The notes beneath the pieces were generated by a model that saw only the letters and a list, made by a program, of their open reading frames with translations, made no database searches and had not been told where the DNA came from. Of a stretch of DNA of 64,000 nucleotides, positions 55,503-64,000 are shown piece after piece; position 1 is the first letter of the stretch; the number at the start of each line of letters is the position of its first letter. Made by a program: the position numbers and the translations under genes. Source of the DNA: Pseudodesulfovibrio sp. (GTDB lineage Bacteria > Desulfobacterota > Desulfovibrionia > Desulfovibrionales > Desulfovibrionaceae). The stretch is taken from NCBI GenBank assembly GCA_016744135.1, contig JADGEX010000001.1, forward strand, positions 1,127,029 to 1,191,028. The letters run 5' to 3'.

Positions 55503-55534
55503 CAAAACCACTTTTCAGCCCAAAACAAAGAAAA

Positions 55535-55559
55535 AAGGATTCCAAGTATACACTTGAAA

Positions 55560-55564
<5 letters not shown>
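55535..55564 (-). terminator. Rho-independent terminator of tRNA-Ala (att copy C)
   Basis: Minus strand AAGGATTTCAAGT-GTAT-ACTTGGAATCCTT then six T's, ten bases after the tRNA CCA end. Confidence 0.85.
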
Positions 55565-55650
<86 letters not shown>

Positions 55651-55825
55651 ACGCTGTTGGGAAAGTCAATTTGCTCAAAGTGTCGATGGTTGTCAACAGA
55701 GAAAACGGTTTTGATTGCAACCAATGAGACCATGTTTGTATAGATGGATATAAACAATATATTGGACGTATTAATCAATGGATAATAGAGTCTTTTCAAT
55801 CAAAATGAAAAAGAAAGGACTCGTT

Positions 55826-56227
55826 ATGTATGAATACAAAACAACAAAAAAACTGAATATGAATGAGCTGCAGGATTTGTTTCTCGCGTTGGACTGGGAC
55901 TCTGGCAATCATCCTGAAAAACTGACCGGGGCGATTCACGCATCAACATCCGTTTTCACGGCATGGGACGGCGACAGGCTTGTGGGCTTGGTTAATGTCT
56001 TATCCGATGGTCACATGGCCGCCTACATTCATTATATGTTGGTTAGACCTGAATGTCAGGGACATGGCATCGGCAGGCGACTTATGGACATGGTCGCAGA
56101 CGAATATGCCGATGTTCCACATAAAGTTCTTGTGGCTTACGGCCAAGCTGTCGGATTCTATAAACAGTGTGGCTATCATTGCGCTGACGGGACCTCTCCC
56201 ATGTTCATGACGACATTGAGAGTCTAG
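55826..56227 (+). CDS. GNAT-family N-acetyltransferase
   Basis: 133 aa from ATG 55826, with AAAGGA upstream; earlier in-frame ATGs at 55778 and 55805 lack a site. Acetyl-CoA-binding motif MLVRPECQGHGIGRRLMDMV and final VGFYKQCGY are standard for the fold. Transfers acetyl from acetyl-CoA to an unknown amine. First gene on the chromosomal side of the tRNA. Confidence 0.88.
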   Translation: MYEYKTTKKLNMNELQDLFLALDWDSGNHPEKLTGAIHASTSVFTAWDGDRLVGLVNVLSDGHMAAYIHYMLVRPECQGHGIGRRLMDMVADEYADVPHKVLVAYGQAVGFYKQCGYHCADGTSPMFMTTLRV

Positions 56228-56240
56228 TAACGTTCCTGCG

Positions 56241-56270
56241 TTGCGCATTTTCCTCATTTTTTGCTATGCT
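56241..56270 (+). promoter_or_regulatory. Possible promoter of the SH3-protease-cyclase genes
   Basis: TTGCGC and TATGCT 18 bases apart, with an overlapping small dyad CTATGC/GCATAG (56264-56279). Weak. Confidence 0.3.
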
Positions 56271-56318
56271 TCCGCATAGTACAAAAAACAACGGCGTTAA
56301 GTCGACGAGGAAACACCC

Positions 56319-56807
56319 ATGACAGGTTCAATTAGAAAAGGCCTTGGGGTCTGCGGATGCCTACTCTTTATAGCAAGCATTGCTGTTGCAGCTCAGTTAA
56401 TGAGCGTTCAGGTTCGCTCGGGCCAACTCCGCGATAATCCAGGATTTCTGAGCAAAGTCGTCGCGAAATTGCCCTACGGTGACCGCGTCAATTTAAAATC
56501 GGAAAAAGGGGACTGGAGGCATGTTTCATCCGTCAAACTCGGCAAATCAGGCTGGATTCACATCTCAGCCCTTTCCGAACAGGAAATCGTTCTCAACCCC
56601 ACGAACAAAGACGTTCAGGCAGCAGCCAAGTCAGACGAGCTGGCTCTGGCCGGTAAAGGGTTCAACAAACAAGTCGAACAACAATACCGCAAACAAAGCA
56701 AATTGAATTACGCCAAAGTGGATGAAATGGAAAAACTGACTGTTTCCCAAACCACCATAGCCAAATTCATCTCGACAGGCGCACTCGGGAAAGGATACGC
56801 CCAATGA
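56319..56807 (+). CDS. Secreted SH3-domain protein
   Basis: 162 aa. N-terminal signal (LFIASIAVAAQ) then a bacterial SH3 domain about residues 28-90 (VQVRSGQLRDNPGFLSKVVAKLPYGDRV...GDWRHVSS...GWIHISAL), which often binds peptidoglycan or proteins in the envelope; the rest is a polar helical tail. It overlaps the protease start by 4 bases (ATGA), so the two are translated together and probably act together in the periplasm. Confidence 0.85.
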   Translation: MTGSIRKGLGVCGCLLFIASIAVAAQLMSVQVRSGQLRDNPGFLSKVVAKLPYGDRVNLKSEKGDWRHVSSVKLGKSGWIHISALSEQEIVLNPTNKDVQAAAKSDELALAGKGFNKQVEQQYRKQSKLNYAKVDEMEKLTVSQTTIAKFISTGALGKGYAQ

Positions 56808-57703
56808 ACCGTCGACAATTTCTGAATGCACTGGCTATGGCAACCCCTGCAATCTTCACTCTCGGGGCCATCCCCGCCTCCGCATCCTTCCTTGATGATC
56901 TAACCGACATAGTTCCTGACGAAGTGACCACTATCTTTGAAAGCGGCAAGAAAATAGCAGCCGGCTTTGAGGATATCACACCGGAGCAAGAGTATTACCT
57001 TGGCCGTTCTGTCGCGGCCGTTATCCTGTCACGCTATACACCTCTAAATCACCCACACAGTTTGGCTTATGTCAATGTAATGGGACAAACTCTGGCCCAG
57101 GCCTCTGACCGCCCGGAGACCTTTGGCGGATACCATTTCATGGTCCTCGACGCAGACGAAATAAACGCCTTGTCCGCACCCGGCGGATTCGTCTTTGTCA
57201 CCAAAGGACTCCTCAAATGTTGTACATCCGAAGACGCCATTGCTGCCGTACTCGCGCATGAAATCGGACACGTCCAACGTCAGCATGGTCTTCAGGCCAT
57301 ACAGGAATCCCGCATCACTGATGGCGTGACCACTCTGGCCATAACCGGCACATCCACCTTGTCCGGCGGTACGTTGAAAGAACTCACTACGACCTTTGAC
57401 GATTCCATCAAAGACATCACCACAACCATGATCGACAGCGGTTATTCCCGTGCAGCCGAAGACGAAGCTGACGAGGATGCCGTCACTATCATGCAACGAT
57501 TGGGATACGATCCTAACGCCATCATCGATATGCTCAATCAAATGCGCAAACGAATGTCTCCGGGTAGTGAAGGCTTCGCCCGAACACATCCGACACCAAC
57601 CCAACGAATTGAGGAAATTACTGAAATTATAGGGATTTACAAACGCCCACAGACTTGCACTCCTCGCGCCGCCCGATTTTCACGTATGACCAAGGGGCTA
57701 TAA
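56804..57703 (+). CDS. M48-family metalloprotease with Tat-like signal
   Basis: 299 aa. N-terminal NRRQFLNALAMATPAIFTLGAIPASAS fits a twin-arginine signal. Zinc-binding HEIGH near residues 152-156 and the downstream Glu in EDEADEDAV are the metal ligands of M48 (HtpX/BepA/LoiP-type) peptidases. SAPGGFVFVTKGLL before the active site is typical of the YcaL/BepA group. Likely a periplasmic protease acting on envelope proteins. Sits between the SH3 protein and the cyclase with 1-4 base spacing. Confidence 0.92.
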   Translation: MNRRQFLNALAMATPAIFTLGAIPASASFLDDLTDIVPDEVTTIFESGKKIAAGFEDITPEQEYYLGRSVAAVILSRYTPLNHPHSLAYVNVMGQTLAQASDRPETFGGYHFMVLDADEINALSAPGGFVFVTKGLLKCCTSEDAIAAVLAHEIGHVQRQHGLQAIQESRITDGVTTLAITGTSTLSGGTLKELTTTFDDSIKDITTTMIDSGYSRAAEDEADEDAVTIMQRLGYDPNAIIDMLNQMRKRMSPGSEGFARTHPTPTQRIEEITEIIGIYKRPQTCTPRAARFSRMTKGL

Positions 57704-57704
57704 G

Positions 57705-59810
57705 GTGTCACGCAGGCTGAAAAAGATCTTGGCAGGCATCACGGTTGGTTTCATAGGAACCCTTTTGGCCGTTGGTGCATTGACAACTGGCCTGCTCGAT
57801 TCTCTGGAAAATGTCACTTTTGACCTACGTGCGCGTGTGTTGGCACGACCTGGCACAGCCACAGACAAAATTGCCGTCATTCTACTCGATCAAAAATCAT
57901 TGGATTGGGCGAAAGAATCCTTTGGACTGGGATGGCCATGGCCACGACAGGCCTACGTTCCACTGGTCAACTTCTGCCGAGATGCGGGTGTTGCATCACT
58001 CGCCTTTGACGTGGTTTTCACAGAGCCTTCAGTCTATGGTGTGAACGACGACAAAGCATTGGGAGAAAGCTTTGCGAACCTTGGCCGGGTAGCACTGGCT
58101 GCCGATTTTGCCCGACATGACGGGACGACAACGGCATGGCCCAGACACATCCCCACCCCGATCTTCCCGTTATCAGGGACTGCCAATCTCCCTTTGGCTT
58201 CCGTAGCAACATTCCCAATCGCGGACCTGACTGCGGGCATAGCCAGTGTCGGAAACGTCAATGTTTCCCCTGACTCGGACACCATCTATCGCCGTTTTCC
58301 ACTCCTGATACGATTTGCTGACAAATTTGTCCCCTCCCTCCCACTCGCCGCATCTCTTGTGGCAGAACCTACTTCCATCAGCCTGAGTCGCCATACGCTT
58401 ACTTTCGGTTCGACGCCTGTCCCAATTACAACTAAAGGACAAGCAATTCTCAACTACAGAGGAAAAACCGCCTATTCGACCTATAGTGCGGCAGCCTTTA
58501 TGGAGAGCGGCATGCGCATGGCCGAAGGCCAAAAACCAATCATCAACCCCATGGAGCTTGAGGGGAAGCACGTACTTTTCGGTTTTTCTGCCACCGGCCT
58601 TTACGACCTTCGCCCCACTCCACTCGGAGGGGTCACCCCTGGGGTCATGGTTAATGCGACTGCTTTGGACAATCTCTTATCCGGTGACTTCATGCGTATG
58701 GCCGGGGTCAAAACAGACATTGCCATCACTTTGATTTTTGCCATTTTGGCAGGACTCAGTGTCACGATCTTCAGCAGCCTCTGGTTGACTGTCACGACTT
58801 CAGCCCTGGCTCTCATTGCACCCATTGGGCTTGCCCTCGCGTCATACTCCATTGGTATATGGTCCAACCTGGCTGTGCCACTTGCAGCTTGCATGACCTC
58901 CATGTTTCTAGCCGGGGCCTTCAAATACGCAACCGAAGGTCGCCAAAAGCAATTCATCAAATCAGCATTCAAGCAATACCTCAGTCCACAAGTCATCGAC
59001 CAGCTTTTACAAAACCCGGATAAACTGACTCTGGGAGGCGAACGACGCGAATTGACCATCTTCTTCTCGGACCTTGAAGGATTCACGTCCATATCCGAAG
59101 GCTTGACCCCGGAAGAATTGACCAGCGTATTAAATGACTATCTGACCGCCATGACCGACATCATTCAGGAAACCGGCGGCACTGTGGACAAATATGAAGG
59201 GGATGCCATCATCGCTTTCTGGAATGCGCCCGTGGATCAACCCGATCATGCCAAACGAGGCGTTCGAGCCGCCCTTATGTGTCAGGAGAAGCTGACGCAA
59301 ATGCGGCCGAAACTCCGAGAACGAACAGGGAAAGATTTTCGTATGCGCATAGGCCTGAATACTGGCCCCGCTGTTGTCGGAAACCTCGGTTCTCACAACC
59401 GATTCGACTATACCATGCTCGGCGACTCGGTAAATCTAGCCGCCCGCTTGGAATCCATCAATAAACAGTTCGATACGTACACCATGATCTCACGCGCCAC
59501 CCTGGAACAACTGAATGAGGAAACACCTATCCGAGAACTCTCCAGTCTTCGAGTTGTCGGCAAAAAAGAAGCTGTGACAGTCTACGAACCTTTTACGCCA
59601 CAAGAATATTTATCCAAACAACGAATATTGCAAAAATTCTCGTTGGGACTGGAACAATTCTATGCTGGGAACTTCGACACGGCAGCAACGCATTTCAAAA
59701 CCATTGCCACTGACGATCCTCCGGCAGCCCGATACCTGACACAATGCCACGAATTAAAAAACACGCCGCCAGACAACTGGGATGGTGTCTGGACTATGAA
59801 AACCAAATAA
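57705..59810 (+). CDS. CHASE2-domain class III adenylate/guanylate cyclase
   Basis: 701 aa starting at GTG 57705, one base after the protease stop. Membrane helix about 8-30, extracytoplasmic CHASE2 domain to about 330 (PGTATDKIAVILLDQKSLDWA..., LAFDVVFTEPS), three membrane helices to about 405, then the catalytic domain with FSDLEGFTSISE (metal-binding Asp), KYEGDAIIAFWNAP (second Asp), and LGDSVNLAARLE; ends with a TPR-like helical tail. Makes cyclic nucleotide in the cytoplasm in response to an envelope signal; the SH3 protein and protease upstream may belong to that signal path. Confidence 0.93.
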   Translation: MSRRLKKILAGITVGFIGTLLAVGALTTGLLDSLENVTFDLRARVLARPGTATDKIAVILLDQKSLDWAKESFGLGWPWPRQAYVPLVNFCRDAGVASLAFDVVFTEPSVYGVNDDKALGESFANLGRVALAADFARHDGTTTAWPRHIPTPIFPLSGTANLPLASVATFPIADLTAGIASVGNVNVSPDSDTIYRRFPLLIRFADKFVPSLPLAASLVAEPTSISLSRHTLTFGSTPVPITTKGQAILNYRGKTAYSTYSAAAFMESGMRMAEGQKPIINPMELEGKHVLFGFSATGLYDLRPTPLGGVTPGVMVNATALDNLLSGDFMRMAGVKTDIAITLIFAILAGLSVTIFSSLWLTVTTSALALIAPIGLALASYSIGIWSNLAVPLAACMTSMFLAGAFKYATEGRQKQFIKSAFKQYLSPQVIDQLLQNPDKLTLGGERRELTIFFSDLEGFTSISEGLTPEELTSVLNDYLTAMTDIIQETGGTVDKYEGDAIIAFWNAPVDQPDHAKRGVRAALMCQEKLTQMRPKLRERTGKDFRMRIGLNTGPAVVGNLGSHNRFDYTMLGDSVNLAARLESINKQFDTYTMISRATLEQLNEETPIRELSSLRVVGKKEAVTVYEPFTPQEYLSKQRILQKFSLGLEQFYAGNFDTAATHFKTIATDDPPAARYLTQCHELKNTPPDNWDGVWTMKTK

Positions 59811-60396
59811 TTCTTTCACTGCACTTTTTCCTACCAGTTGCTCCACAAATCGTCAGCGAAAATATTGTTTCTATAGTCCTTTCCACTGCGTAACATCCCG
59901 GCGGAACTGTATTAAGAATCATCAAGGGCACGAACCCACTGTCATTCCACACCTTTTCTGACAACACCCTAAAATAACAGCACTTATGAGAACAAACATC
60001 ATGTGCCCGTTTTGAACACTTCTTCTCACAACAATATAGTATCCAATATTTTTTTCAAAAAAAGTTTTGGAGCTCTTTTTTTACATTTTTGGACACAAAA
60101 ACAGACTGTTATTCAACAATCTGTACCGGGGATAACTTGAGTCTAGACAATCTTTTTTTAAACATATACCTGTTTAAAACTTTTAATAAAATTATAAAAA
60201 CACGTATAAATACGTTTTCGACAATCCCGCACCCCCTAAGGAATACAGCGTCCGTGCACAAGCTTCTCCACATGCTAAATGCATGGTTTATAGAACCTTT
60301 CCTACGTTGACTACAAACCGTTTCATCAGTATATAATAAAGTAACCAGTAGGATTTAATTTTTCGCTGCTCATACAAATTATTTTAGGAGGACATT
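59811..60396 (+). promoter_or_regulatory. AT-rich leader of the adhesin gene with a candidate sigma70 promoter
   Basis: 586 bases without a gene. TTGACT at 60307-60312 and TATAAT at 60332-60337 (19-base spacer, slightly long) place a start about 55 bases before the ATG at 60397, which has AGGAGG at 60387-60392. Confidence 0.5.
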
Positions 60397-63300
60397 ATGG
60401 CTGATCCCAAGACCCAAATGCTGCAGGTTTCATTACCTGGTGCAGGCAAGACCCAGACGTATCAATTGACACCTGATACACCGGTAAAGTTCGACTTCGA
60501 CATAGCCGAAGCCGTTTTTACCGGCAACAATGGCAACCTTGAAATCGCTCTTGAGGGCGGTGGAACGGTCATCCTCCAAAACTATCAGGCGCTCGCAGAC
60601 GCTGGCACGCTGTCTACCTTCGAAATGATGGATGGTGAACAAGTGGCTGGCGATGTCTATTTGTTTGCTTTTGCAGACACGGGCGACGGAGAAGAAACAG
60701 AACTGGAAACCGCGGGCGATGGTGCCACAGGTGGTTCCGGTGCAGGCGCGTATTCAGATGACGCAGGCCAACTGGGAGACGGCATTAATGCTCTCGGTGG
60801 GCAGGACGATGCTTACGATGCACGCACACTAGCCGCAATTCCTGAAGTCGAAGGTAATAATCCTCCTATTGCCAATGACGACTTCAATGAAATCACTGAA
60901 ATTGGTGATCCTGATTTTGATCCAGCCGTACATGTCACTCCAGTACGTGGAGAAGAAGAATATCTGGAAGACGGCCCACGCGCCCCTGGTGATACTCCCG
61001 AAGGCGACTTCTTTGCTCTGGGCACACAGGGCGATGGATTCTATATCAACTATCCCAACGAACTTCCCCAGATTCAAGACCCGGTCGGCGGCAATGTTAT
61101 TGCCAATGACCTTGATCCCGATCCAGGGCAGGGTATTGAATCGCTGCTCATGAACTCCATTGATTATGACGGCGTGGATTCTGCTGGACTGAACCCCGGT
61201 CCGGTTGACATCCCTCCGGCCGGCCAAACAGTCGAAGGTCGTTACGGAACGCTATTCATTGAACCGAATGGCGATTATACATATACATTAAATGAAGACC
61301 TCGCAGATGAGCTCGAAGAAGGCCAGACCTTCGACGAGATTTTTGACTACACCATAGTCGACTCACTCAGCGCAGTCAGTAATACGGCCCAGCTGACAAT
61401 CACAGTCTACGGCAGCAATGATGCTCCCTATGCGGTAGCAGACACCAATGTTCAAGCTATTGAGCATGGCGACTCCACGGCATATCAGTATCCTGACGGC
61501 TACCCAACTTCCGGCGAAGGAAGTGAAAGCTCTACTTCACAGATGGTTCTTGAGCCCGGCAGCGACCTTGTTGACCCGACTCCCGGCGTGGATGGCTATG
61601 GTACGGCTATAATGGCTGGCTCAGATGATAACTCTTTCCAACTTGATATGTCTTCGGTCTTCACAAATGGATTGAACTTCTACGGCACCAATTATGATGC
61701 TGCTTCCGACATCTACATCTCCACCAACGGCCTGATCTCTTTCGGTCACTCAAATACATCCTATGATCCTGAAGGAATTGTTACATATACAGACGGACCT
61801 CTCATTGCCATTCAGTATGATGACTATGACCTTGGGACAGGTGTTCCTCCCACAGGAGAACAGGGCAACTTATATTATCATGTCGACGACACAAATGGCA
61901 TTGTCACCATCACTTGGGAAGCCGTGGGACCATATCAACCTGCGGAAGACACACAAGGTTCTGGCGGCAATTTTGTCCAAATCAGACTGCACGACCTTGG
62001 CAACGGCGACTTTGGCATAGAATACCGCTATGACGACGTTTCCTGGACTCGTGGACAGCCAGGTGATGGCGAGCCATATCCCACCGGCGGTTGGACTGCA
62101 GGTGATGGTTCTCATTTCGGTCTGGTCATGGGATCTGGCACTGGTGACTTCATTAATGTTGAAGACACTTCGAATGTCGGCCAAAGCGGCGTCTACGCAT
62201 GGGAAGTGCGTGATGGTCAAGTCAGCGGCGAACTGCACGATTATACTGTTGCAGTCGGTGCTTCTGGCAACGTCCTGCTCAACGACTCTGACGTTGATGA
62301 CAACGACATGGTCAACGAACCCGGTGAAGAGACCGATCTCTTTGTCATGGGTCTCTATTCCGCATATCCTTCAGACAACATTGACGACCAACTCGATTAC
62401 GCCATGCCTACCGTTGAAGACGATCTGGGCGGCACCATCGAGTATCCGCAGGTCTCCCCCGCACAAAACTCCTTCACAGTTCAGGGACACTACGGTGAAC
62501 TGACCGTCAACGCTGACGGCTCGTATGTCTATACTCTGGACGACGACAATGAAAACTCCGACCTTGAAGGGCTCAACTACGACCGTCCCGGAACCGATTC
62601 CTTTACCTATGCGACCATGGACGATTCCGGTGCCATGGATTACGCCAACCTCACCTTCACGGTGAATGGGGCGAATGATGCACCTGTGGCATATGACGAT
62701 GCGAACTCCATCATCGAATGGGGTGCAGGTCTCACTGACATGAATGATTTCTTGGCGGCTCGCTTCAGCGAAGGCCAGGAACCGATAGAACAGACCGACA
62801 CCATCCACGGCAACGTCATCGACGGCGATGCCTTCGGCGGCGTGGCTGACACTGATGTTGATGATACGGAAATATTCGTCTCACGCATCTATACCAAGGG
62901 TGAAGAAGAACAGGATATTCCTGACAGCGGCGATGGACAACCCACACTGACAGCCAGTGGCCTCGTTATTACCAATGAAGCCGATGTCTATAATGACGGC
63001 GACCAGGAAGTGACCATTGATGGTCAGTACGGTACTCTGACCATCAGAGCCGACGGCAGTTATGACTACGTCTTGAACAACGAAAACCCGAATGTTGATG
63101 CTCTGAATGTAGAAGATAGTCTCGTCGAGACATTCTACTACACCGCTCGCAACTCATATGACGACGGCGTAGAAAGCAATGAAGCCGAACTGAACATCAC
63201 CATCTACGGCAACAATGACAATCCCGAAGTCTCCATCACCCGCCCCGCTCGTTTCGACGGTGAATTCGTCGAAGACGGCGCTCACGCGGTTGGCTCTGGT

Positions 63301-64000
63301 GCTACGGACATTCTCGGTGGACATGGCATCCAAATATCTGACGTAGATAACGTCGGCGCTGAACTGACCGTAACCGTTACTCAGGATGTCCGCCATGAAG
63401 GCGATATCCTCAGCTTCGACGTCCTGCGGGCTAACGGGAATCCACACCCCCGCATTCAGACCATCGACGGCGACGACTTTGACGGCATTACTGTCTTCCA
63501 GTTCAAGGGCGTCCTTGTTACCATTGATAACAATACCGGCACCATCTTCATGGAAGCTGCGACCGGCAGAACTCCCGGATTCAATCAGTTCGAACAGGCC
63601 ATGAAGCGCCTCACTTTCGAAATCGATAGTGAAGACGATACTCCGAACACTGCTGATCGCGGCTTTACTGTCACGGTCAGAGACGACAATTCCGACCCGG
63701 TCGACCCGGCCGAAATTGACGGTCAAGGCGTCTACAGCGTGGATGGCGTAGCTTCTACTTCATTTACTCTGCATGTAATCGCGGCCAATGACACTCCTGT
63801 CGCAGAAGACGACGGCATCTATCAGGTCACCGAACTGAGTGACGTGACCGATGGCGGCTGCCATCTCTTTGACGGCCCCCTTGGTGTCCTTCTGGCTGAC
63901 CTCCTTGGCGTCCCAACCAGCGAACTGCCCGAAAACGTTGCTGAAGGAAATGTCCTGGCCAACGACTGGGATCCCGATCAGTTTGCTTATGGTGATGGAG
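60397..64000 (+). CDS. Giant VCBS-repeat adhesin with NIDO-like domain (3' end outside window)
   Basis: At least 1201 codons, open to the window end. The N-terminus (MADPKTQMLQVSLPGAGKT) is like the retention modules of LapA/BapA type-I-secreted adhesins. It then has VCBS-type units with the signature 'G.YG.L....G.Y.Y.L' at about residues 278, 695 and 876, each preceded by 'NDxD' and followed by 'ND.P'. A NIDO-like (nidogen) domain lies at about 410-600 (FTNGLNFYGTNYDAASDIYISTNGLISF). The chain is very acidic, typical of calcium-binding secreted adhesins. Likely exported by a type I system and used in surface attachment or biofilm; the export genes are not in view. Confidence 0.85.
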   Translation, partial: MADPKTQMLQVSLPGAGKTQTYQLTPDTPVKFDFDIAEAVFTGNNGNLEIALEGGGTVILQNYQALADAGTLSTFEMMDGEQVAGDVYLFAFADTGDGEETELETAGDGATGGSGAGAYSDDAGQLGDGINALGGQDDAYDARTLAAIPEVEGNNPPIANDDFNEITEIGDPDFDPAVHVTPVRGEEEYLEDGPRAPGDTPEGDFFALGTQGDGFYINYPNELPQIQDPVGGNVIANDLDPDPGQGIESLLMNSIDYDGVDSAGLNPGPVDIPPAGQTVEGRYGTLFIEPNGDYTYTLNEDLADELEEGQTFDEIFDYTIVDSLSAVSNTAQLTITVYGSNDAPYAVADTNVQAIEHGDSTAYQYPDGYPTSGEGSESSTSQMVLEPGSDLVDPTPGVDGYGTAIMAGSDDNSFQLDMSSVFTNGLNFYGTNYDAASDIYISTNGLISFGHSNTSYDPEGIVTYTDGPLIAIQYDDYDLGTGVPPTGEQGNLYYHVDDTNGIVTITWEAVGPYQPAEDTQGSGGNFVQIRLHDLGNGDFGIEYRYDDVSWTRGQPGDGEPYPTGGWTAGDGSHFGLVMGSGTGDFINVEDTSNVGQSGVYAWEVRDGQVSGELHDYTVAVGASGNVLLNDSDVDDNDMVNEPGEETDLFVMGLYSAYPSDNIDDQLDYAMPTVEDDLGGTIEYPQVSPAQNSFTVQGHYGELTVNADGSYVYTLDDDNENSDLEGLNYDRPGTDSFTYATMDDSGAMDYANLTFTVNGANDAPVAYDDANSIIEWGAGLTDMNDFLAARFSEGQEPIEQTDTIHGNVIDGDAFGGVADTDVDDTEIFVSRIYTKGEEEQDIPDSGDGQPTLTASGLVITNEADVYNDGDQEVTIDGQYGTLTIRADGSYDYVLNNENPNVDALNVEDSLVETFYYTARNSYDDGVESNEAELNITIYGNNDNPEVSITRPARFDGEFVEDGAHAVGSGATDILGGHGIQISDVDNVGAELTVTVTQDVRHEGDILSFDVLRANGNPHPRIQTIDGDDFDGITVFQFKGVLVTIDNNTGTIFMEAATGRTPGFNQFEQAMKRLTFEIDSEDDTPNTADRGFTVTVRDDNSDPVDPAEIDGQGVYSVDGVASTSFTLHVIAANDTPVAEDDGIYQVTELSDVTDGGCHLFDGPLGVLLADLLGVPTSELPENVAEGNVLANDWDPDQFAYGDG

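Larger units (their letters stand above)
48379..55559. mobile_element. Integrative element 2 (tRNA-Ala site)
   Basis: Bounded by att copies B and C. Contents: unknown protein and ATPase pair, 273-aa family protein, an inverted-repeat region, a Rep_trans-like protein, excisionase and a frameshifted integrase. Arm-type repeats at 48581 and 55485. Confidence 0.75.

Overview
The window looks like chromosome from a marine, Desulfovibrio-type sulfate reducer (Desulfovibrionales; inferred). The reasons are many secreted arylsulfotransferase-like proteins, a periplasmic tetraheme cytochrome c, sigma54-dependent regulators, a PSE-type 'sulfate exporter' membrane protein, and what reads as a selenocysteine-containing DUF1573 protein. 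No rRNA or housekeeping marker is present to fix the genus.

Region 1 (1-10.3 kb) holds signalling genes: an unknown membrane protein (partial), a Cache-type histidine kinase, a membrane-bound AAA+ protein with a degenerate sigma54-contact loop, and an SBP-PAS histidine kinase with its NtrC-type response regulator. Region 2 (10.3-21.1 kb) has four secreted arylsulfotransferase-like (ASST) genes and a small helix-hairpin-helix (HhH) protein on the minus strand, then a second kinase/regulator pair paralogous to the first. Each ASST transcription unit has a -24/-12-like promoter, and most have GCACA-rich putative enhancers further upstream. Region 3 (21.2-27.2 kb) is one minus-strand operon in the same style: a 968-aa secreted protein with an internal duplication, a PSE transporter, two tiny membrane proteins, a second HhH protein, a tetraheme cytochrome and a DUF1573 protein. 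The DUF1573 gene has an in-frame UGA at the first cysteine of its CxC motif, followed by a SECIS-like hairpin. I infer that regions 2 and 3 form one regulon of periplasmic sulfur or redox chemistry.

Region 4 (27.6-34.3 kb) contains two IclR regulators, a BCCT transporter divergent from proC, a MarR-like regulator and a methyltransferase. Region 5 (34.6-55.65 kb) is accessory DNA stacked on the 3' end of tRNA-Ala(GGC). It starts with an IS3 element and decayed prophage (tail fragments, Com, cytosine methylase). Two tandem integrative elements follow, bounded by three copies of the tRNA 3' end. Element 1 carries a Hhe-type defence helicase-nuclease, an excisionase and an integrase. Element 2 carries an ATPase plus unknown partner (candidate two-gene defence module), a Rep_trans-like replication protein with a strong inverted repeat upstream, an excisionase and a frameshifted integrase. 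Each att copy is fused to a terminator hairpin that keeps its fold despite sequence change.

Region 6 (55.8-64 kb) returns to chromosomal genes: a GNAT acetyltransferase, an SH3 protein, an M48 metalloprotease, a CHASE2 adenylate cyclase and the start of a giant VCBS-type adhesin that runs off the window. All functions are read from sequence motifs and memory of protein families; nothing was searched.
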